Below, one piece after another: positions 1-6,783 of a DNA stretch of 28,053 bases; the first letter of the stretch is position 1; each line of letters opens with the position of its first letter. This DNA comes from Treponema sp. GTDB taxonomy: Bacteria; Spirochaetota; Spirochaetia; Treponematales; Treponemataceae. Where the stretch lies: NCBI GenBank assembly GCA_017617145.1, contig JAFZWX010000024.1:1-28053 (forward strand). The letters run 5' to 3'. The notes beneath the pieces are model-generated. The model was not told where the DNA came from. It searched no databases and saw only the letters and a list, made by a program, of their open reading frames with translations. Both the position numbers and the translations under genes were made by a program.

Positions 1-123
1 ACTGGCCGAAAGGTAACTAAGGCAGAACTGCCTGCAACAAAATAAAGGGTAAAGAGACTGGGTTTCTGGTTGTTTCTCTTGAACTTTTTATTGGCTTTTT
101 TCGGTGGTCTTTTGGTGGTTAAT

Positions 124-459
124 TCAGCCGGACGCTAACAGATATTCAATGGCAATTGTTGTAAATATAGATTCGAGAGAACAAGGATAATATTCTTTAG
201 TATTTTTATACAAGGCTTTTATATAATTAATTATTGATTCAATATTAAAACTGCTGATAATCCCGATTTTCTCTACAACCACTTCAACCTGAAAAATATC
301 ACAGTCTTCGTTTATTGCTTCTTCTGCTAATTTAAAAATATCATTGGCAGTAAAAAAGGATGTGATTTCTTTTGAAGCCGTATTCTGCTCATTAATTACT
401 TCATATAGATGATTAAACAAAGTTTTTGAAGATTGTATTAATGCACTTAATTCTTTCAT
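124..459 (-). CDS. Small protein of unknown function (111 aa)
   Basis: I do not recognise the family. The protein is acidic and looks mostly helical, with no signal peptide, membrane segment or metal-binding cluster. It starts at an ATG with no clear Shine-Dalgarno sequence (only A/T bases immediately upstream), which weakens the call. It has no partner in the same operon inside the window; the next gene on the strand begins more than 900 bases upstream. The low GC content matches the nearby defence genes. It could be an accessory orphan or the remnant of a larger module cut off by the window edge. Confidence 0.5.
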   Translation of the reverse strand: MKELSALIQSSKTLFNHLYEVINEQNTASKEITSFFTANDIFKLAEEAINEDCDIFQVEVVVEKIGIISSFNIESIINYIKALYKNTKEYYPCSLESIFTTIAIEYLLASG

Positions 460-686
460 ATAATTTTAATTATATAAGATTCAAAAAGATAAGTCTGTCT
501 TATGCATAAAAAACTCAAAAAAAACAATTATTTTATTACAACATAATTATAGTATTTTTATACTAAAAAGGAAAAACTATTGAATCAATGTTTCATATTC
601 TATAACTAATACACATGCAAGAACTCTTACGAAATATTGATAAAACAAAATCTATTACTGAACACATTTCTATTATTCTCAAATAT

Positions 687-740
687 TGTTAGAGTTCGAC
701 GATTTCAACCTCACGTGGCTGAAACTGCCGAACTCTAACA
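687..740. repeat. Imperfect hairpin element with perfect 12-bp arms
   Basis: TGTTAGAGTTCG (687-698) is perfectly complementary to CGAACTCTAACA (729-740). Inside lies a second stem, TTTCAACC/GGCTGAAA with one mismatch, closing a TCACGT loop. The whole 54-base unit therefore folds into a two-tier hairpin. It directly truncates a transposase-like fragment, as expected of a mobile REP/MITE-type element. Only one copy is visible here, so repetitiveness in the genome is inferred. There is no uridine run on either side, so a simple terminator is unlikely. Confidence 0.65.
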
Positions 741-800
741 GCGTAAAGATTCAAGTGCAACCTTAGCCTTGAATTCCTTGCTGAATATTATCCCCCGCAA
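735..800 (-). pseudogene. IS3-family OrfA N-terminal fragment
   Basis: Read on the minus strand, 22 codons give LRGIIFSKEFKAKVALESLR plus Cys and a stop. The FSKEFKAKVALE block is the hallmark start of IS3-family OrfA (helix-turn-helix transposase subunit), where it is normally followed by a GEKTI-like stretch. Here the frame runs straight into the inverted-repeat hairpin and stops, so only the extreme N-terminus survives. No OrfB or terminal inverted repeat is visible nearby. The identification rests on a short motif. Confidence 0.5.
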
Positions 801-1056
801 TGTACCCTATATTTTTATTTAAATTAATTAGTTTTCTTTCAAATAATAAGATGTACAATAAATATTTTTTGAATATTCTGACCAATGATAAGTCTTCCAC
901 ATCTCTCAAATAGTTGTTCTAATAAATCTTCAAATCAACGAAATTGAATTACTCAGAATTTCATACTCAAAATTTACAAATCATAATCAATTACATCTTA
1001 CAATTGCTTTTGATTATGAATAAGATCATATCTTTTTGATTTTTCTAATTTTTTTA

Positions 1057-1085
1057 TTGACGATTAACAGATAAGTTTATTATAT
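1057..1085 (+). promoter_or_regulatory. Candidate sigma-70-type promoter for the downstream RNA
   Basis: TTGACG (1057-1062), a 17-base spacer and TTATAT (1080-1085) form a good -35/-10 pair; TATATT one base on is an alternative -10. Transcription would begin near 1092, just before the structured segment. Confidence 0.5.
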
Positions 1086-1091
1086 TTTAAA

Positions 1092-1335
1092 TATAATTGT
1101 TCATTTAGGAGGCTCATAATTGACCAAACTTTTGAACAACCGGAATCTTAGCTTACTTGCCGTAAACTGGTAAGTTCTCCGCTATATGGATATCATTCGA
1201 GGAATACGTAAAAGCAGAGCTAGGCTCTCTCATAAACCTAAAACTCTTTTACGGAGAGCAAGGGGTAGTGACTGCAAGGATAATATGGAAACAGGCAGTG
1301 GAGGCAGAGAAAAAAATGGAAGGACCATTTTTCTT
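1092..1335 (+). ncRNA. Candidate structured RNA of about 240 nt (unknown class)
   Basis: The segment follows a promoter and contains consecutive stems: TTGTTCA (1097-1103) with TGAACAA (1133-1139); ACTTGCC (1155-1161) with GGTAAGT (1169-1175, one G-U); CGTAAAAG (1207-1214) with CTTTTACG (1246-1253), enclosing AGAGC/GCTCT (1216-1228). It ends at AAAAATGG/CCATTTTT (1312-1332), a weak terminator-like hairpin. It matches no RNA class I know (not RNase P, SRP RNA or tmRNA). Competing view: an AGGAGG at 1107-1112 precedes a TTG (1120) that opens a 17-codon reading frame ending in TAA at 1171. The same frame then continues from an ATG at 1186 to a stop near 1338, so this could be a leader peptide or a small gene broken by one nonsense codon. 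It converges on the DUF4365 gene. Confidence 0.4.
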
Positions 1336-1376
1336 TAAATAAGATGTCTGTTTCGATTCCTCCCTTAAAATATATA

Positions 1377-2318
1377 TTATTCTTCTTGATAGACCTTGCA
1401 CAAATCAACAAGGGATTTATTTTCTTGAATAATGCGTTCTATATCACCTCGCCTAATTAAATTATAAAGAAAAGTATTATTATTTTCCCAATATTCAGGT
1501 TCTTTATTGAGAACTTGATTATTAATATTCATTGCAATTTCTATGCTACAAGGAATCAATAAAGATACTATATAAGAGGCTTGTTTTTCATATAATAAGT
1601 AGTAATCTCCAAAAACTTTTCTTCCTTGTTCAATATAATAATATAGAGGCTTAAGTTGCCAATCAGTATTATAATATTTTGCTAAAACTTCTAATTCTTC
1701 ATATAGTGTTATTAAACGGAAATCATCACTTTCTTCTTCACCAAGTCCTAAAAAACAATCTCTACAAATATGTTCCGCCATAAAATCAATATTACTTCGT
1801 AATGAAAGCACAAAATTAGAAATTTTTAATTCTAGAAAAGGTCGAGCAGATTCTTTTGTATAAATTTCATTTAAAAATATACAGGCGTTTTTATTTGTTA
1901 AAACATTAGAAACAGGGATTCTTAAAGTTTTTAAATTCTCTGAAATGAATTTAGAAAAATTTTCTCTAATATATTCTTTTACATTAGAATAAAAAATGGT
2001 AGCTTTATCTAAGTCAATATAAACAAAAACAACTGGAACAAGCATATTATTCCAATAATTGAAACTTGCAGGCTCTAATCCATTATAACTAACAAAAGTC
2101 CCTTCTCTTCTCATTTTTATAGTATCAGATGATTTCAACTGTATCATTATCATCTTTCCAGTTACAAATCCGTTTTCACAAATTTCAAGATAACAGTCAA
2201 TTCCATAATCTCGTTCAGTAATTTCTCTTACAATCCATTCGTCAGAAATAACTTGCGAAAATAATTTGAATGAGTTAGTTTCTTCTATATGTTGATGAGC
2301 ACGTATAGGAAGTTGCAT
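1377..2318 (-). CDS. DUF4365-domain protein, probable PD-(D/E)XK-fold nuclease-like (313 aa)
   Basis: The N-terminal half (about residues 10-160) resembles the DUF4365 domain. ERDYGIDCYLEI (Asp41, Glu45) is followed about 15 residues later by IQLKS (Gln60, Lys62), the usual spacing of a PD-(D/E)XK-type active site in this family. The C-terminal half (about 170-313) is helical and unrecognised. DUF4365 proteins are generally uncharacterised but recur in defence neighbourhoods; that association is family knowledge, and nuclease action here is inferred. The ATG lies 59 bases downstream of the UDPGP-family gene on the same strand, with only a weak GGGA-type ribosome site. No helicase, methylase or ATPase partner is adjacent, so it would be a single-gene system or an orphan. 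Confidence 0.7.
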   Translation of the reverse strand: MQLPIRAHQHIEETNSFKLFSQVISDEWIVREITERDYGIDCYLEICENGFVTGKMIMIQLKSSDTIKMRREGTFVSYNGLEPASFNYWNNMLVPVVFVYIDLDKATIFYSNVKEYIRENFSKFISENLKTLRIPVSNVLTNKNACIFLNEIYTKESARPFLELKISNFVLSLRSNIDFMAEHICRDCFLGLGEEESDDFRLITLYEELEVLAKYYNTDWQLKPLYYYIEQGRKVFGDYYLLYEKQASYIVSLLIPCSIEIAMNINNQVLNKEPEYWENNNTFLYNLIRRGDIERIIQENKSLVDLCKVYQEE

Positions 2319-2377
2319 CTAGACTTGTTCCCATTTAAATATTTGATTTTTTTTATCGCTTTAATAACTATTTTCAC

Positions 2378-3604
2378 TTACAACCTCACCCCATTCCTAA
2401 CCAGCAACTCCCTGGCCGAATCTACACTATCCACCCCGTGCAGATTCTTAATCGGAGCAAACTCTTTTTCCCTTGCAACTTCATAAGCCAAGTTATTATC
2501 CATCATGTGAATCATGTCCAGAACAAGAAGTTCGAACTTGTAGCCGTTTGGTTCTGTTGGGGTTATAAGTTCGCCGTTTTCGTTGATGTATGGAATCTTC
2601 TTTTCTACAACATGAACAGTCAGTTGATTGTTTACAATTTCTTCAAGCTTATCCAAAGCAAAAAGATAGTTCAGGATTACGCCATATTTATATTCAAGGC
2701 TGCCGTCACAAGCTCGGGCTTCGGCCATTTCTTTGGACATTTCGTAGTATTCAACAATCGAAGGCTTGCCATCTTCCAGACAGAGCAGGCCCATTTTTTC
2801 CATAGGCTCAACCTTACGAACCACCTTTGAAGCACTCTGATAATTTCCAAGAATAGTCGCACCAATAAAAGCCGGATCCGCAATCCGCTGCAAAACGTTA
2901 TCAACAGCAAAAATGTTAATCCATTTAATATTTTTCAGATGCAAATCTTTATCAAGCCCAGCCTTTACCATAGAAGTAAACCAGCCACCGTTACCGTTAG
3001 GCGAAGTAGCAAGCCGGCCTTTTTCTTCAAGAAGAAGCTTACCATTATAATCAACAGCACAAGCCATATCCTGAATAAAAAACTTTATATAATTTTTGTC
3101 GTAACCAAAGTAATTATGTTCAGCAAAAAACTTCTGAGTAACCTCATCATTTTTTTCACTCGTCATAATGTAGAGCGGAACATAAACTCCGCATTGCTTT
3201 ACAACATCCATCAGATTATTGATAAGACATTCAAAAATAAACAACTCGTGAGTCAGCCCAACATTAAAACAGCCCTTTGGAAGATCAAAACCAAGTCGAG
3301 TTCCCATACCACCAGCAAGAAGGACTGCAGCTACTTCACCATTCTTAATTGCAGCAATACCAGCTTCCAGATACTTATCTATATTCTGTTCAATTTCTGC
3401 AATAGAAACTGCAGGAGGAACAGAAAACTTTCCTCTCACTGCTGAAGTATTCTGACCAATCATTTTTATGTCAGACCAGTTGATATTTTCAATTTGTTTT
3501 AGAAACTCAGTCTTCTTTGAATCAGAAAGAAAATCAAAATCTTTTAATATGTGCTGCTGATTATTTCCAGCAAGGATTTTTTCTGCGTCTTGTTTTGTAA
3601 ACAT
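2378..3604 (-). CDS. UDPGP-family UTP--sugar-1-phosphate uridylyltransferase (408 aa)
   Basis: Transfers UMP from UTP to a hexose or N-acetylhexosamine 1-phosphate, supplying UDP-sugars for envelope glycans. The nucleotide-binding signature LLAGGMGTRLGFDLPKG is at about residues 95-111. Further family motifs are PLYIMTSEKND, SPNGNGGWF, the metal-binding IFAVDNVLQRIADP, and a KVEP...EYYEMS segment. These fit the eukaryote-like UAP/UDPGP superfamily rather than bacterial GalU. Length is typical. The start is supported by AAAGGAAC seven bases before the ATG. Base composition is closer to ugd and the uronate epimerase than to the AT-rich defence genes around it, so it looks like a resident chromosomal gene into whose flanks the defence genes inserted. 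GlcNAc-1-P versus Glc-1-P specificity cannot be decided from sequence. Confidence 0.85.
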   Translation of the reverse strand: MFTKQDAEKILAGNNQQHILKDFDFLSDSKKTEFLKQIENINWSDIKMIGQNTSAVRGKFSVPPAVSIAEIEQNIDKYLEAGIAAIKNGEVAAVLLAGGMGTRLGFDLPKGCFNVGLTHELFIFECLINNLMDVVKQCGVYVPLYIMTSEKNDEVTQKFFAEHNYFGYDKNYIKFFIQDMACAVDYNGKLLLEEKGRLATSPNGNGGWFTSMVKAGLDKDLHLKNIKWINIFAVDNVLQRIADPAFIGATILGNYQSASKVVRKVEPMEKMGLLCLEDGKPSIVEYYEMSKEMAEARACDGSLEYKYGVILNYLFALDKLEEIVNNQLTVHVVEKKIPYINENGELITPTEPNGYKFELLVLDMIHMMDNNLAYEVAREKEFAPIKNLHGVDSVDSARELLVRNGVRL

Positions 3605-3631
3605 TTGTAAGTTCCTTTTATTATTTTTTTA

Positions 3632-3697
3632 AGGGAAGAGTCCTTCCCTACGCGCCCACTTCGTTGGTCGCTACCCTTCCAGCGGGGAGTACCCCGC
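3632..3697. repeat. GC-rich cluster of small hairpins (REP-like)
   Basis: In an otherwise AT-rich gap there are two tight hairpins: AGGGAAG-AGTC-CTTCCCT (3632-3649) and GCGGGG-AGTA-CCCCGC (3682-3697), with a weaker one between them. The GC richness and the shared AGT-containing tetraloops suggest an interspersed palindromic element lying in the leader of the UDPGP-family gene. Only one copy is seen. Confidence 0.45.
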
Positions 3698-3755
3698 AAC
3701 GCCCCCTAGATAATATAGACATATGTTAAATTAAAAAAAGAAATTCATAAATAAA

Positions 3756-4199
3756 CTAATTCAAATTTAAAAAATCTTTTAAGCTCTTCTTTAAGAATCT
3801 AGATTGTTTTCCTTTTTCTCTTAAATCAGTTAGAAAAGTTTCGCAAATAGGCTCAAGAATGTCGATTTCATAATCTTTTATTAGAAATTGTAAAGTAAAT
3901 TTACTATAAAGTTGTGCCATTTTATAATTTATAAAAGAAGGAGTTTTAATTTCATTGTATCCATAGTCACCAATACTTAATGGAAATTCTTCAGATTGAG
4001 GATACCTTATAGTAACAACTTTAGAATCTTTTATTTGAACTGTTGACTTTTGAATATTTGGAATAGAATCCATAGGAACAACTAAGACCTCATCAGCAGA
4101 TTCTGCAATCACAAACATAATATGCTTTTTTATACCAGTAAGAGTTTCTACAGGTCTATCTCTGAAAGAATCTCCAAGTTGAATAACAGAACCTATCAC
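3756..4199 (-). CDS. Probable toxin partner of the Panacea antitoxin, unknown fold (147 aa)
   Basis: This is the second gene of a two-gene unit. Its GTG start shares a base with the TAG stop of the upstream Panacea-domain gene (TAGTG), implying translational coupling. The first 70 residues look beta-rich (HIMFVIAES, EVLVVPMDSI, VVTIRYPQ), vaguely reminiscent of small-barrel mRNA-interferase toxins, but I see no diagnostic active site. The rest is helical with a basic C-terminus (KGKQSRFLKKSLKDF). Panacea antitoxins pair with many unrelated toxins, so position is the main argument for the toxin role. The order, antitoxin first, is the common one. Function is inferred. Confidence 0.6.
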   Translation of the reverse strand: MIGSVIQLGDSFRDRPVETLTGIKKHIMFVIAESADEVLVVPMDSIPNIQKSTVQIKDSKVVTIRYPQSEEFPLSIGDYGYNEIKTPSFINYKMAQLYSKFTLQFLIKDYEIDILEPICETFLTDLREKGKQSRFLKKSLKDFLNLN

Positions 4200-4753
4200 T
4201 ATAATATCCTTGATAACTTTTCATGCTCTGTTTTATAAATAGTTTTATTATTCAGTAGAAAATCACGTTCTTCTTTTGAATAACCAAGAAATGATAATAC
4301 CTCATTTGTTCTTATAGGCAACGAGGAACCATTAGGATCTTTCCATTCAGGACAAACAGATACATCATGAACCATATCTACCATTTCCCATGGTGTTTTA
4401 TCTTTGTATTTATTATCAATTTCTTCTAATATTGCTTCTTCAAACTCACAAAGTTCTCCATCATCAATATCTGTATTTATACAGATAAGGGAATAGTCTT
4501 TTTTTGCAAAATAATTATTCCAAATTATTTGAGTATCATCATTTTTTGAATTTTTAATATAATCAAATAATTCTGAAAGAACCGGTCCCTGATCCATAGA
4601 AACAGCTGTATTTTCAGTGATAGTCTCACCATAAGCATCTAACGCAACTCTATCAGCTAAATACAAAAGTTTTATTAGCTTCATATAATTGAGACTTAGA
4701 TTATTTCTTTTTAGAATAAAAAATACAATTTGAATAAGCTTATTAATATTCAT
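4199..4753 (-). CDS. Panacea/DUF4065 (SocA-like) antitoxin (184 aa)
   Basis: Family hallmarks: the helical start with LNYMKLIKLLYLADRVALDAYG (about residues 21-42), the following MDQGPVLSELFDYI block, and the late HDVSVCPEWKDPNGSSLPI segment (about 129-147). Panacea (DUF4065) proteins neutralise diverse toxins, often by direct binding, and SocA of Caulobacter acts as a proteolytic adaptor. The gene leads a two-gene operon with the unknown protein at 3756-4199. The start is supported by GAGGAAGGA just before the ATG. A 15-bp palindrome 36 bases upstream may mediate autoregulation. Very AT-rich, consistent with horizontal acquisition. Confidence 0.85.
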   Translation of the reverse strand: MNINKLIQIVFFILKRNNLSLNYMKLIKLLYLADRVALDAYGETITENTAVSMDQGPVLSELFDYIKNSKNDDTQIIWNNYFAKKDYSLICINTDIDDGELCEFEEAILEEIDNKYKDKTPWEMVDMVHDVSVCPEWKDPNGSSLPIRTNEVLSFLGYSKEERDFLLNNKTIYKTEHEKLSRIL

Positions 4754-4789
4754 TCCTTCCTCAAGTTTATATTTTTATATAGAAGAAAT

Positions 4790-4804
4790 AATGTTAAAAA
4801 CATT
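4790..4804. promoter_or_regulatory. 15-bp palindrome upstream of the Panacea operon
   Basis: AATGTT-AAA-AACATT is a perfect palindrome 36 bases upstream of the antitoxin ATG, in the position of an operator or promoter overlap. AT-rich palindromes arise easily by chance, so this is tentative. Confidence 0.3.
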
Positions 4805-4972
4805 AAACAGACAATTTATTATATATGCATTATATTAAATATGCTAGTGTTATATTAGTACGTGAAGAAAAAAAATAGATATAAAAATCAACCAGAAAAA
4901 AATAAAATTAATAAAATAATTTGCCATCTATACAAATTTTTATTATCTTAATTATAGGGGGAATTACTAATA

Positions 4973-5182
4973 ATGGGTAAAAGAATTACTGTTACAAAGG
5001 AAACGTCGACAGGAAGAAATCTGACTTTCCATGATAATTATAAGAACAAAGATATGTCTAGACGAGAATTTGTCAAAGAAATAAAAAATGGTGAATACAA
5101 TAAATATCATACCAGAATCATTAATGGCATAGAAACACCTGTGAGTAATCCTGATAAAAGCACATCTAATAATTTGGGATAA
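4973..5182 (+). CDS. Small conserved-looking hypothetical protein (69 aa)
   Basis: Basic and hydrophilic, without membrane segments. The ordered pattern GKRITVTKE, GRNLTFHDNY, MSRREFVKEI, the tyrosine-rich NGEYNKYH, and the tail TPVSNPDKS...NNLG reads like a small family I have seen in many bacteria as uncharacterised protein; I cannot give a function. A strong AGGGGG ribosome site lies about 11 bases before the ATG, so it is very likely translated. A possible weak promoter is TTGCCA (4921) with TATCTT (4944). It is the only plus-strand gene in the defence island, sits between the Panacea and CBASS units, and converges on the 63-aa gene. Confidence 0.7.
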   Translation: MGKRITVTKETSTGRNLTFHDNYKNKDMSRREFVKEIKNGEYNKYHTRIINGIETPVSNPDKSTSNNLG

Positions 5183-5203
5183 AATTGCTAAAATCTAATT
5201 ACT

Positions 5204-5395
5204 TTATTTCGGAAAGAGATTATTCACCTCATTTACAAAAGCCTGGATTCCGCTTGCACGTACTAGAGGCTCTATATATGCAAGAAAACTACGTTTGTTA
5301 TTTTCAGAAAGTTTATTATATTTAGCATGCAAGTCCATTGCTTTTTCAGATACATCTTTCATAAATTCATTAAATTCTTTTTCTTCTGATGACAT
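5204..5395 (-). CDS. Small helical protein downstream of CBASS effector (63 aa)
   Basis: A short acidic, probably all-helical protein (EEKEFNEFMKDVSEKAMDLHAKY, then LVRASGIQAFVNEVNNLF). GGAG six bases before the ATG supports translation. It lies 70 bases after the effector gene on the same strand and may be the last cistron of the CBASS operon or an independent small gene. I know no family. An accessory, inhibitory or unrelated role are all possible. Confidence 0.5.
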   Translation of the reverse strand: MSSEEKEFNEFMKDVSEKAMDLHAKYNKLSENNKRSFLAYIEPLVRASGIQAFVNEVNNLFPK

Positions 5396-5465
5396 TTAAA
5401 ACTCCATAAATATATAAACAAAATAGTCAAACATAATAGTTCACTACAATTATTCTGTTGTAAAT

Positions 5466-6320
5466 TTAAAAAATCTTTTTCCCTGATTCATCAAAAGTCC
5501 AATCACTTGAAGCACCACGACTTTGAGTAAAAACTGTCAGACGAGCGATATTACTCCTATTTGCTTTTTTGAATACTAATTTCGTCATATAATAAATATT
5601 CTTTGGATTCATCGTTGCAAATAAATTTATTTTTACCTCTCCCTGTAAACTACATATTTGATTATTAATTTCATCAATTAAGGCTTTACTAAAAACTCTT
5701 GTTTTAGAATCATTTATTTTCTCTCGTATAATAAATATTGTTGGATTTAAATTATACAAATGTGGAAGTCTCTCTTCTTCTATAAGATATGTATCTGAAA
5801 TTACGATATTAATAAGTTCATTTTCTTTATTTTCAAAATTCTTCTTTGTTATACTAATTCTATTTTCTGTATCTTCTGCATAAACACTATCTTCTCCATA
5901 ATAAAAATTCGAAAAAGTATCTTTCAAAATTAATTTTATCTGCATGAAAACCGGTACCAATATTAAAGAACATGTTTTATATCCTAAAATATTTGAACAC
6001 ATCCAATAATAAACATAAGTGTGATTATGATAGTGATTTCCCATATTTAATTTTTGCTCAGCATGATATTTTCTAAATATGAATAATACTATAATAAACA
6101 AAGTAAGCCCTATCAGAACATTTCCACTTTTTATTGCAAATAAAAGAAAAATACTTTTAATCTCAAGAATCGTAGTTTTAGAGGTATCAACTAAATCTTC
6201 AATTTTGGTCTTAAAATCGAATAGAATTGGTATAAAAAATGAAATTGGCAAAAGTAATAATTTAATATATTGAAATATACCATCTATAAAACTTTCTAAG
6301 TACATATTTCTTTTCTTCAT
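5466..6320 (-). CDS. Membrane-anchored CBASS effector candidate (284 aa)
   Basis: Third gene after a CD-NTase and an E2-like gene, the normal effector position. I place the start at the ATG at 6320 (MKKRNMYLES) rather than further upstream, because upstream codons lie inside the E2 gene in another frame; AAGGAAG precedes it at a long spacing. Two hydrophobic spans (about residues 18-34 and 57-82) form the membrane part, with a third hydrophobic stretch around 115-132. The C-terminal 120 residues are soluble and alpha/beta (ELINIVISDTYL, PTIFIIREK, VKINLFATM). That suits a ligand-binding domain and is loosely reminiscent of SAVED-type sensors as in 2TM-SAVED (Cap14) effectors, but I cannot confirm this. 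Cyclic-nucleotide-triggered membrane disruption is inferred. Confidence 0.65.
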   Translation of the reverse strand: MKKRNMYLESFIDGIFQYIKLLLLPISFFIPILFDFKTKIEDLVDTSKTTILEIKSIFLLFAIKSGNVLIGLTLFIIVLFIFRKYHAEQKLNMGNHYHNHTYVYYWMCSNILGYKTCSLILVPVFMQIKLILKDTFSNFYYGEDSVYAEDTENRISITKKNFENKENELINIVISDTYLIEEERLPHLYNLNPTIFIIREKINDSKTRVFSKALIDEINNQICSLQGEVKINLFATMNPKNIYYMTKLVFKKANRSNIARLTVFTQSRGASSDWTFDESGKKIF

Positions 6321-6327
6321 ATTTTTG

Positions 6328-6783
6328 TTAATAAACTTCCTTCTTAGCTTCTCCTTTGCCAGGATGTTCACCACCACCAAGCCACACTCCTGTAGCAAGC
6401 CAGATTTCATAATAATATAACCACTCAATTATCCATGGAATAATTGTATTTGATATAAAACAATATTTATTAAACTGCTGATATCTGTCTAAACAGATTT
6501 TTACAGCATTTTTATCTTTATATATCTTATATTTATGAGGAAAATCAGGGTCATCAAGTTTTTTAAGGTTATCACCTTTTATAAATACTTCAATTCTTGG
6601 ATAATGGTTTATATGATATAGTATAAGAACATTGTAAACTTTTGACAGAGGAGTTGGTTGTATATTCCCCTCCCAATACAAATTATCACCTTTGATAGTA
6701 CAGATAGATTGACGAAATGTGCTTAACAAATCTGATTTTTGTCTTGCGAGAGTAATTATTTTTTTATTTACCAAAGAATACAT
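6328..6783 (-). CDS. Stand-alone E2-like CBASS protein (151 aa)
   Basis: Matches the E2-like proteins of short type II CBASS, which act on the C-terminus of the CD-NTase and conjugate it to targets or to itself to raise its activity. WEGNIQPTPLSKVYNVLILY (about residues 37-56) corresponds to the E2 beta-sheet, KICLDRY places the expected catalytic cysteine at Cys97 (compare ICLD in eukaryotic E2s), and the tail IIPWIIEWLYYYEIWLATG followed by WLGGGEHPG is characteristic of the bacterial family. There is no E1 domain and no JAB peptidase gene nearby, unlike full type II systems. The ATG lies inside the last codons of the CD-NTase gene (20-base overlap), so the pair is translationally linked. 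Confidence 0.8.
   Translation of the reverse strand: MYSLVNKKIITLARQKSDLLSTFRQSICTIKGDNLYWEGNIQPTPLSKVYNVLILYHINHYPRIEVFIKGDNLKKLDDPDFPHKYKIYKDKNAVKICLDRYQQFNKYCFISNTIIPWIIEWLYYYEIWLATGVWLGGGEHPGKGEAKKEVY

Larger units (their letters stand above)
460..1056. other. AT-rich intergenic region with decayed mobile DNA
   Basis: No intact gene is visible on either strand. The region contains the IS3-like scrap and the 12-bp-arm hairpin listed separately. It also has a 9-bp inverted repeat, TCATAATCA (981-989) with TGATTATGA (1011-1019), about 40 bases before the promoter at 1057, which could be an operator or just AT-rich chance. A small palindrome TAGTAT-TTTT-ATACTA lies near 551-566. The rest is featureless AT-rich sequence. 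Confidence 0.5.

Noticed and set aside
735..800. The inverted repeat and flanking scrap as a CRISPR-type array
   Set aside because: Only one repeat unit and no regularly spaced spacers; no cas genes in the window.
2939..3445. Plus-strand open frame of 168 codons within the UDPGP-family gene
   Set aside because: Antisense to the well-supported uridylyltransferase motifs; no ribosome site and a lysine/serine/asparagine-rich nonsense-like product.
6321..6428. Upstream extension of the CBASS effector by 36 codons
   Set aside because: The extension lies inside the E2-like gene in another frame; the ATG at 6320 has AAGGAAG upstream and gives a normal short hydrophilic N-terminus before the first helix.
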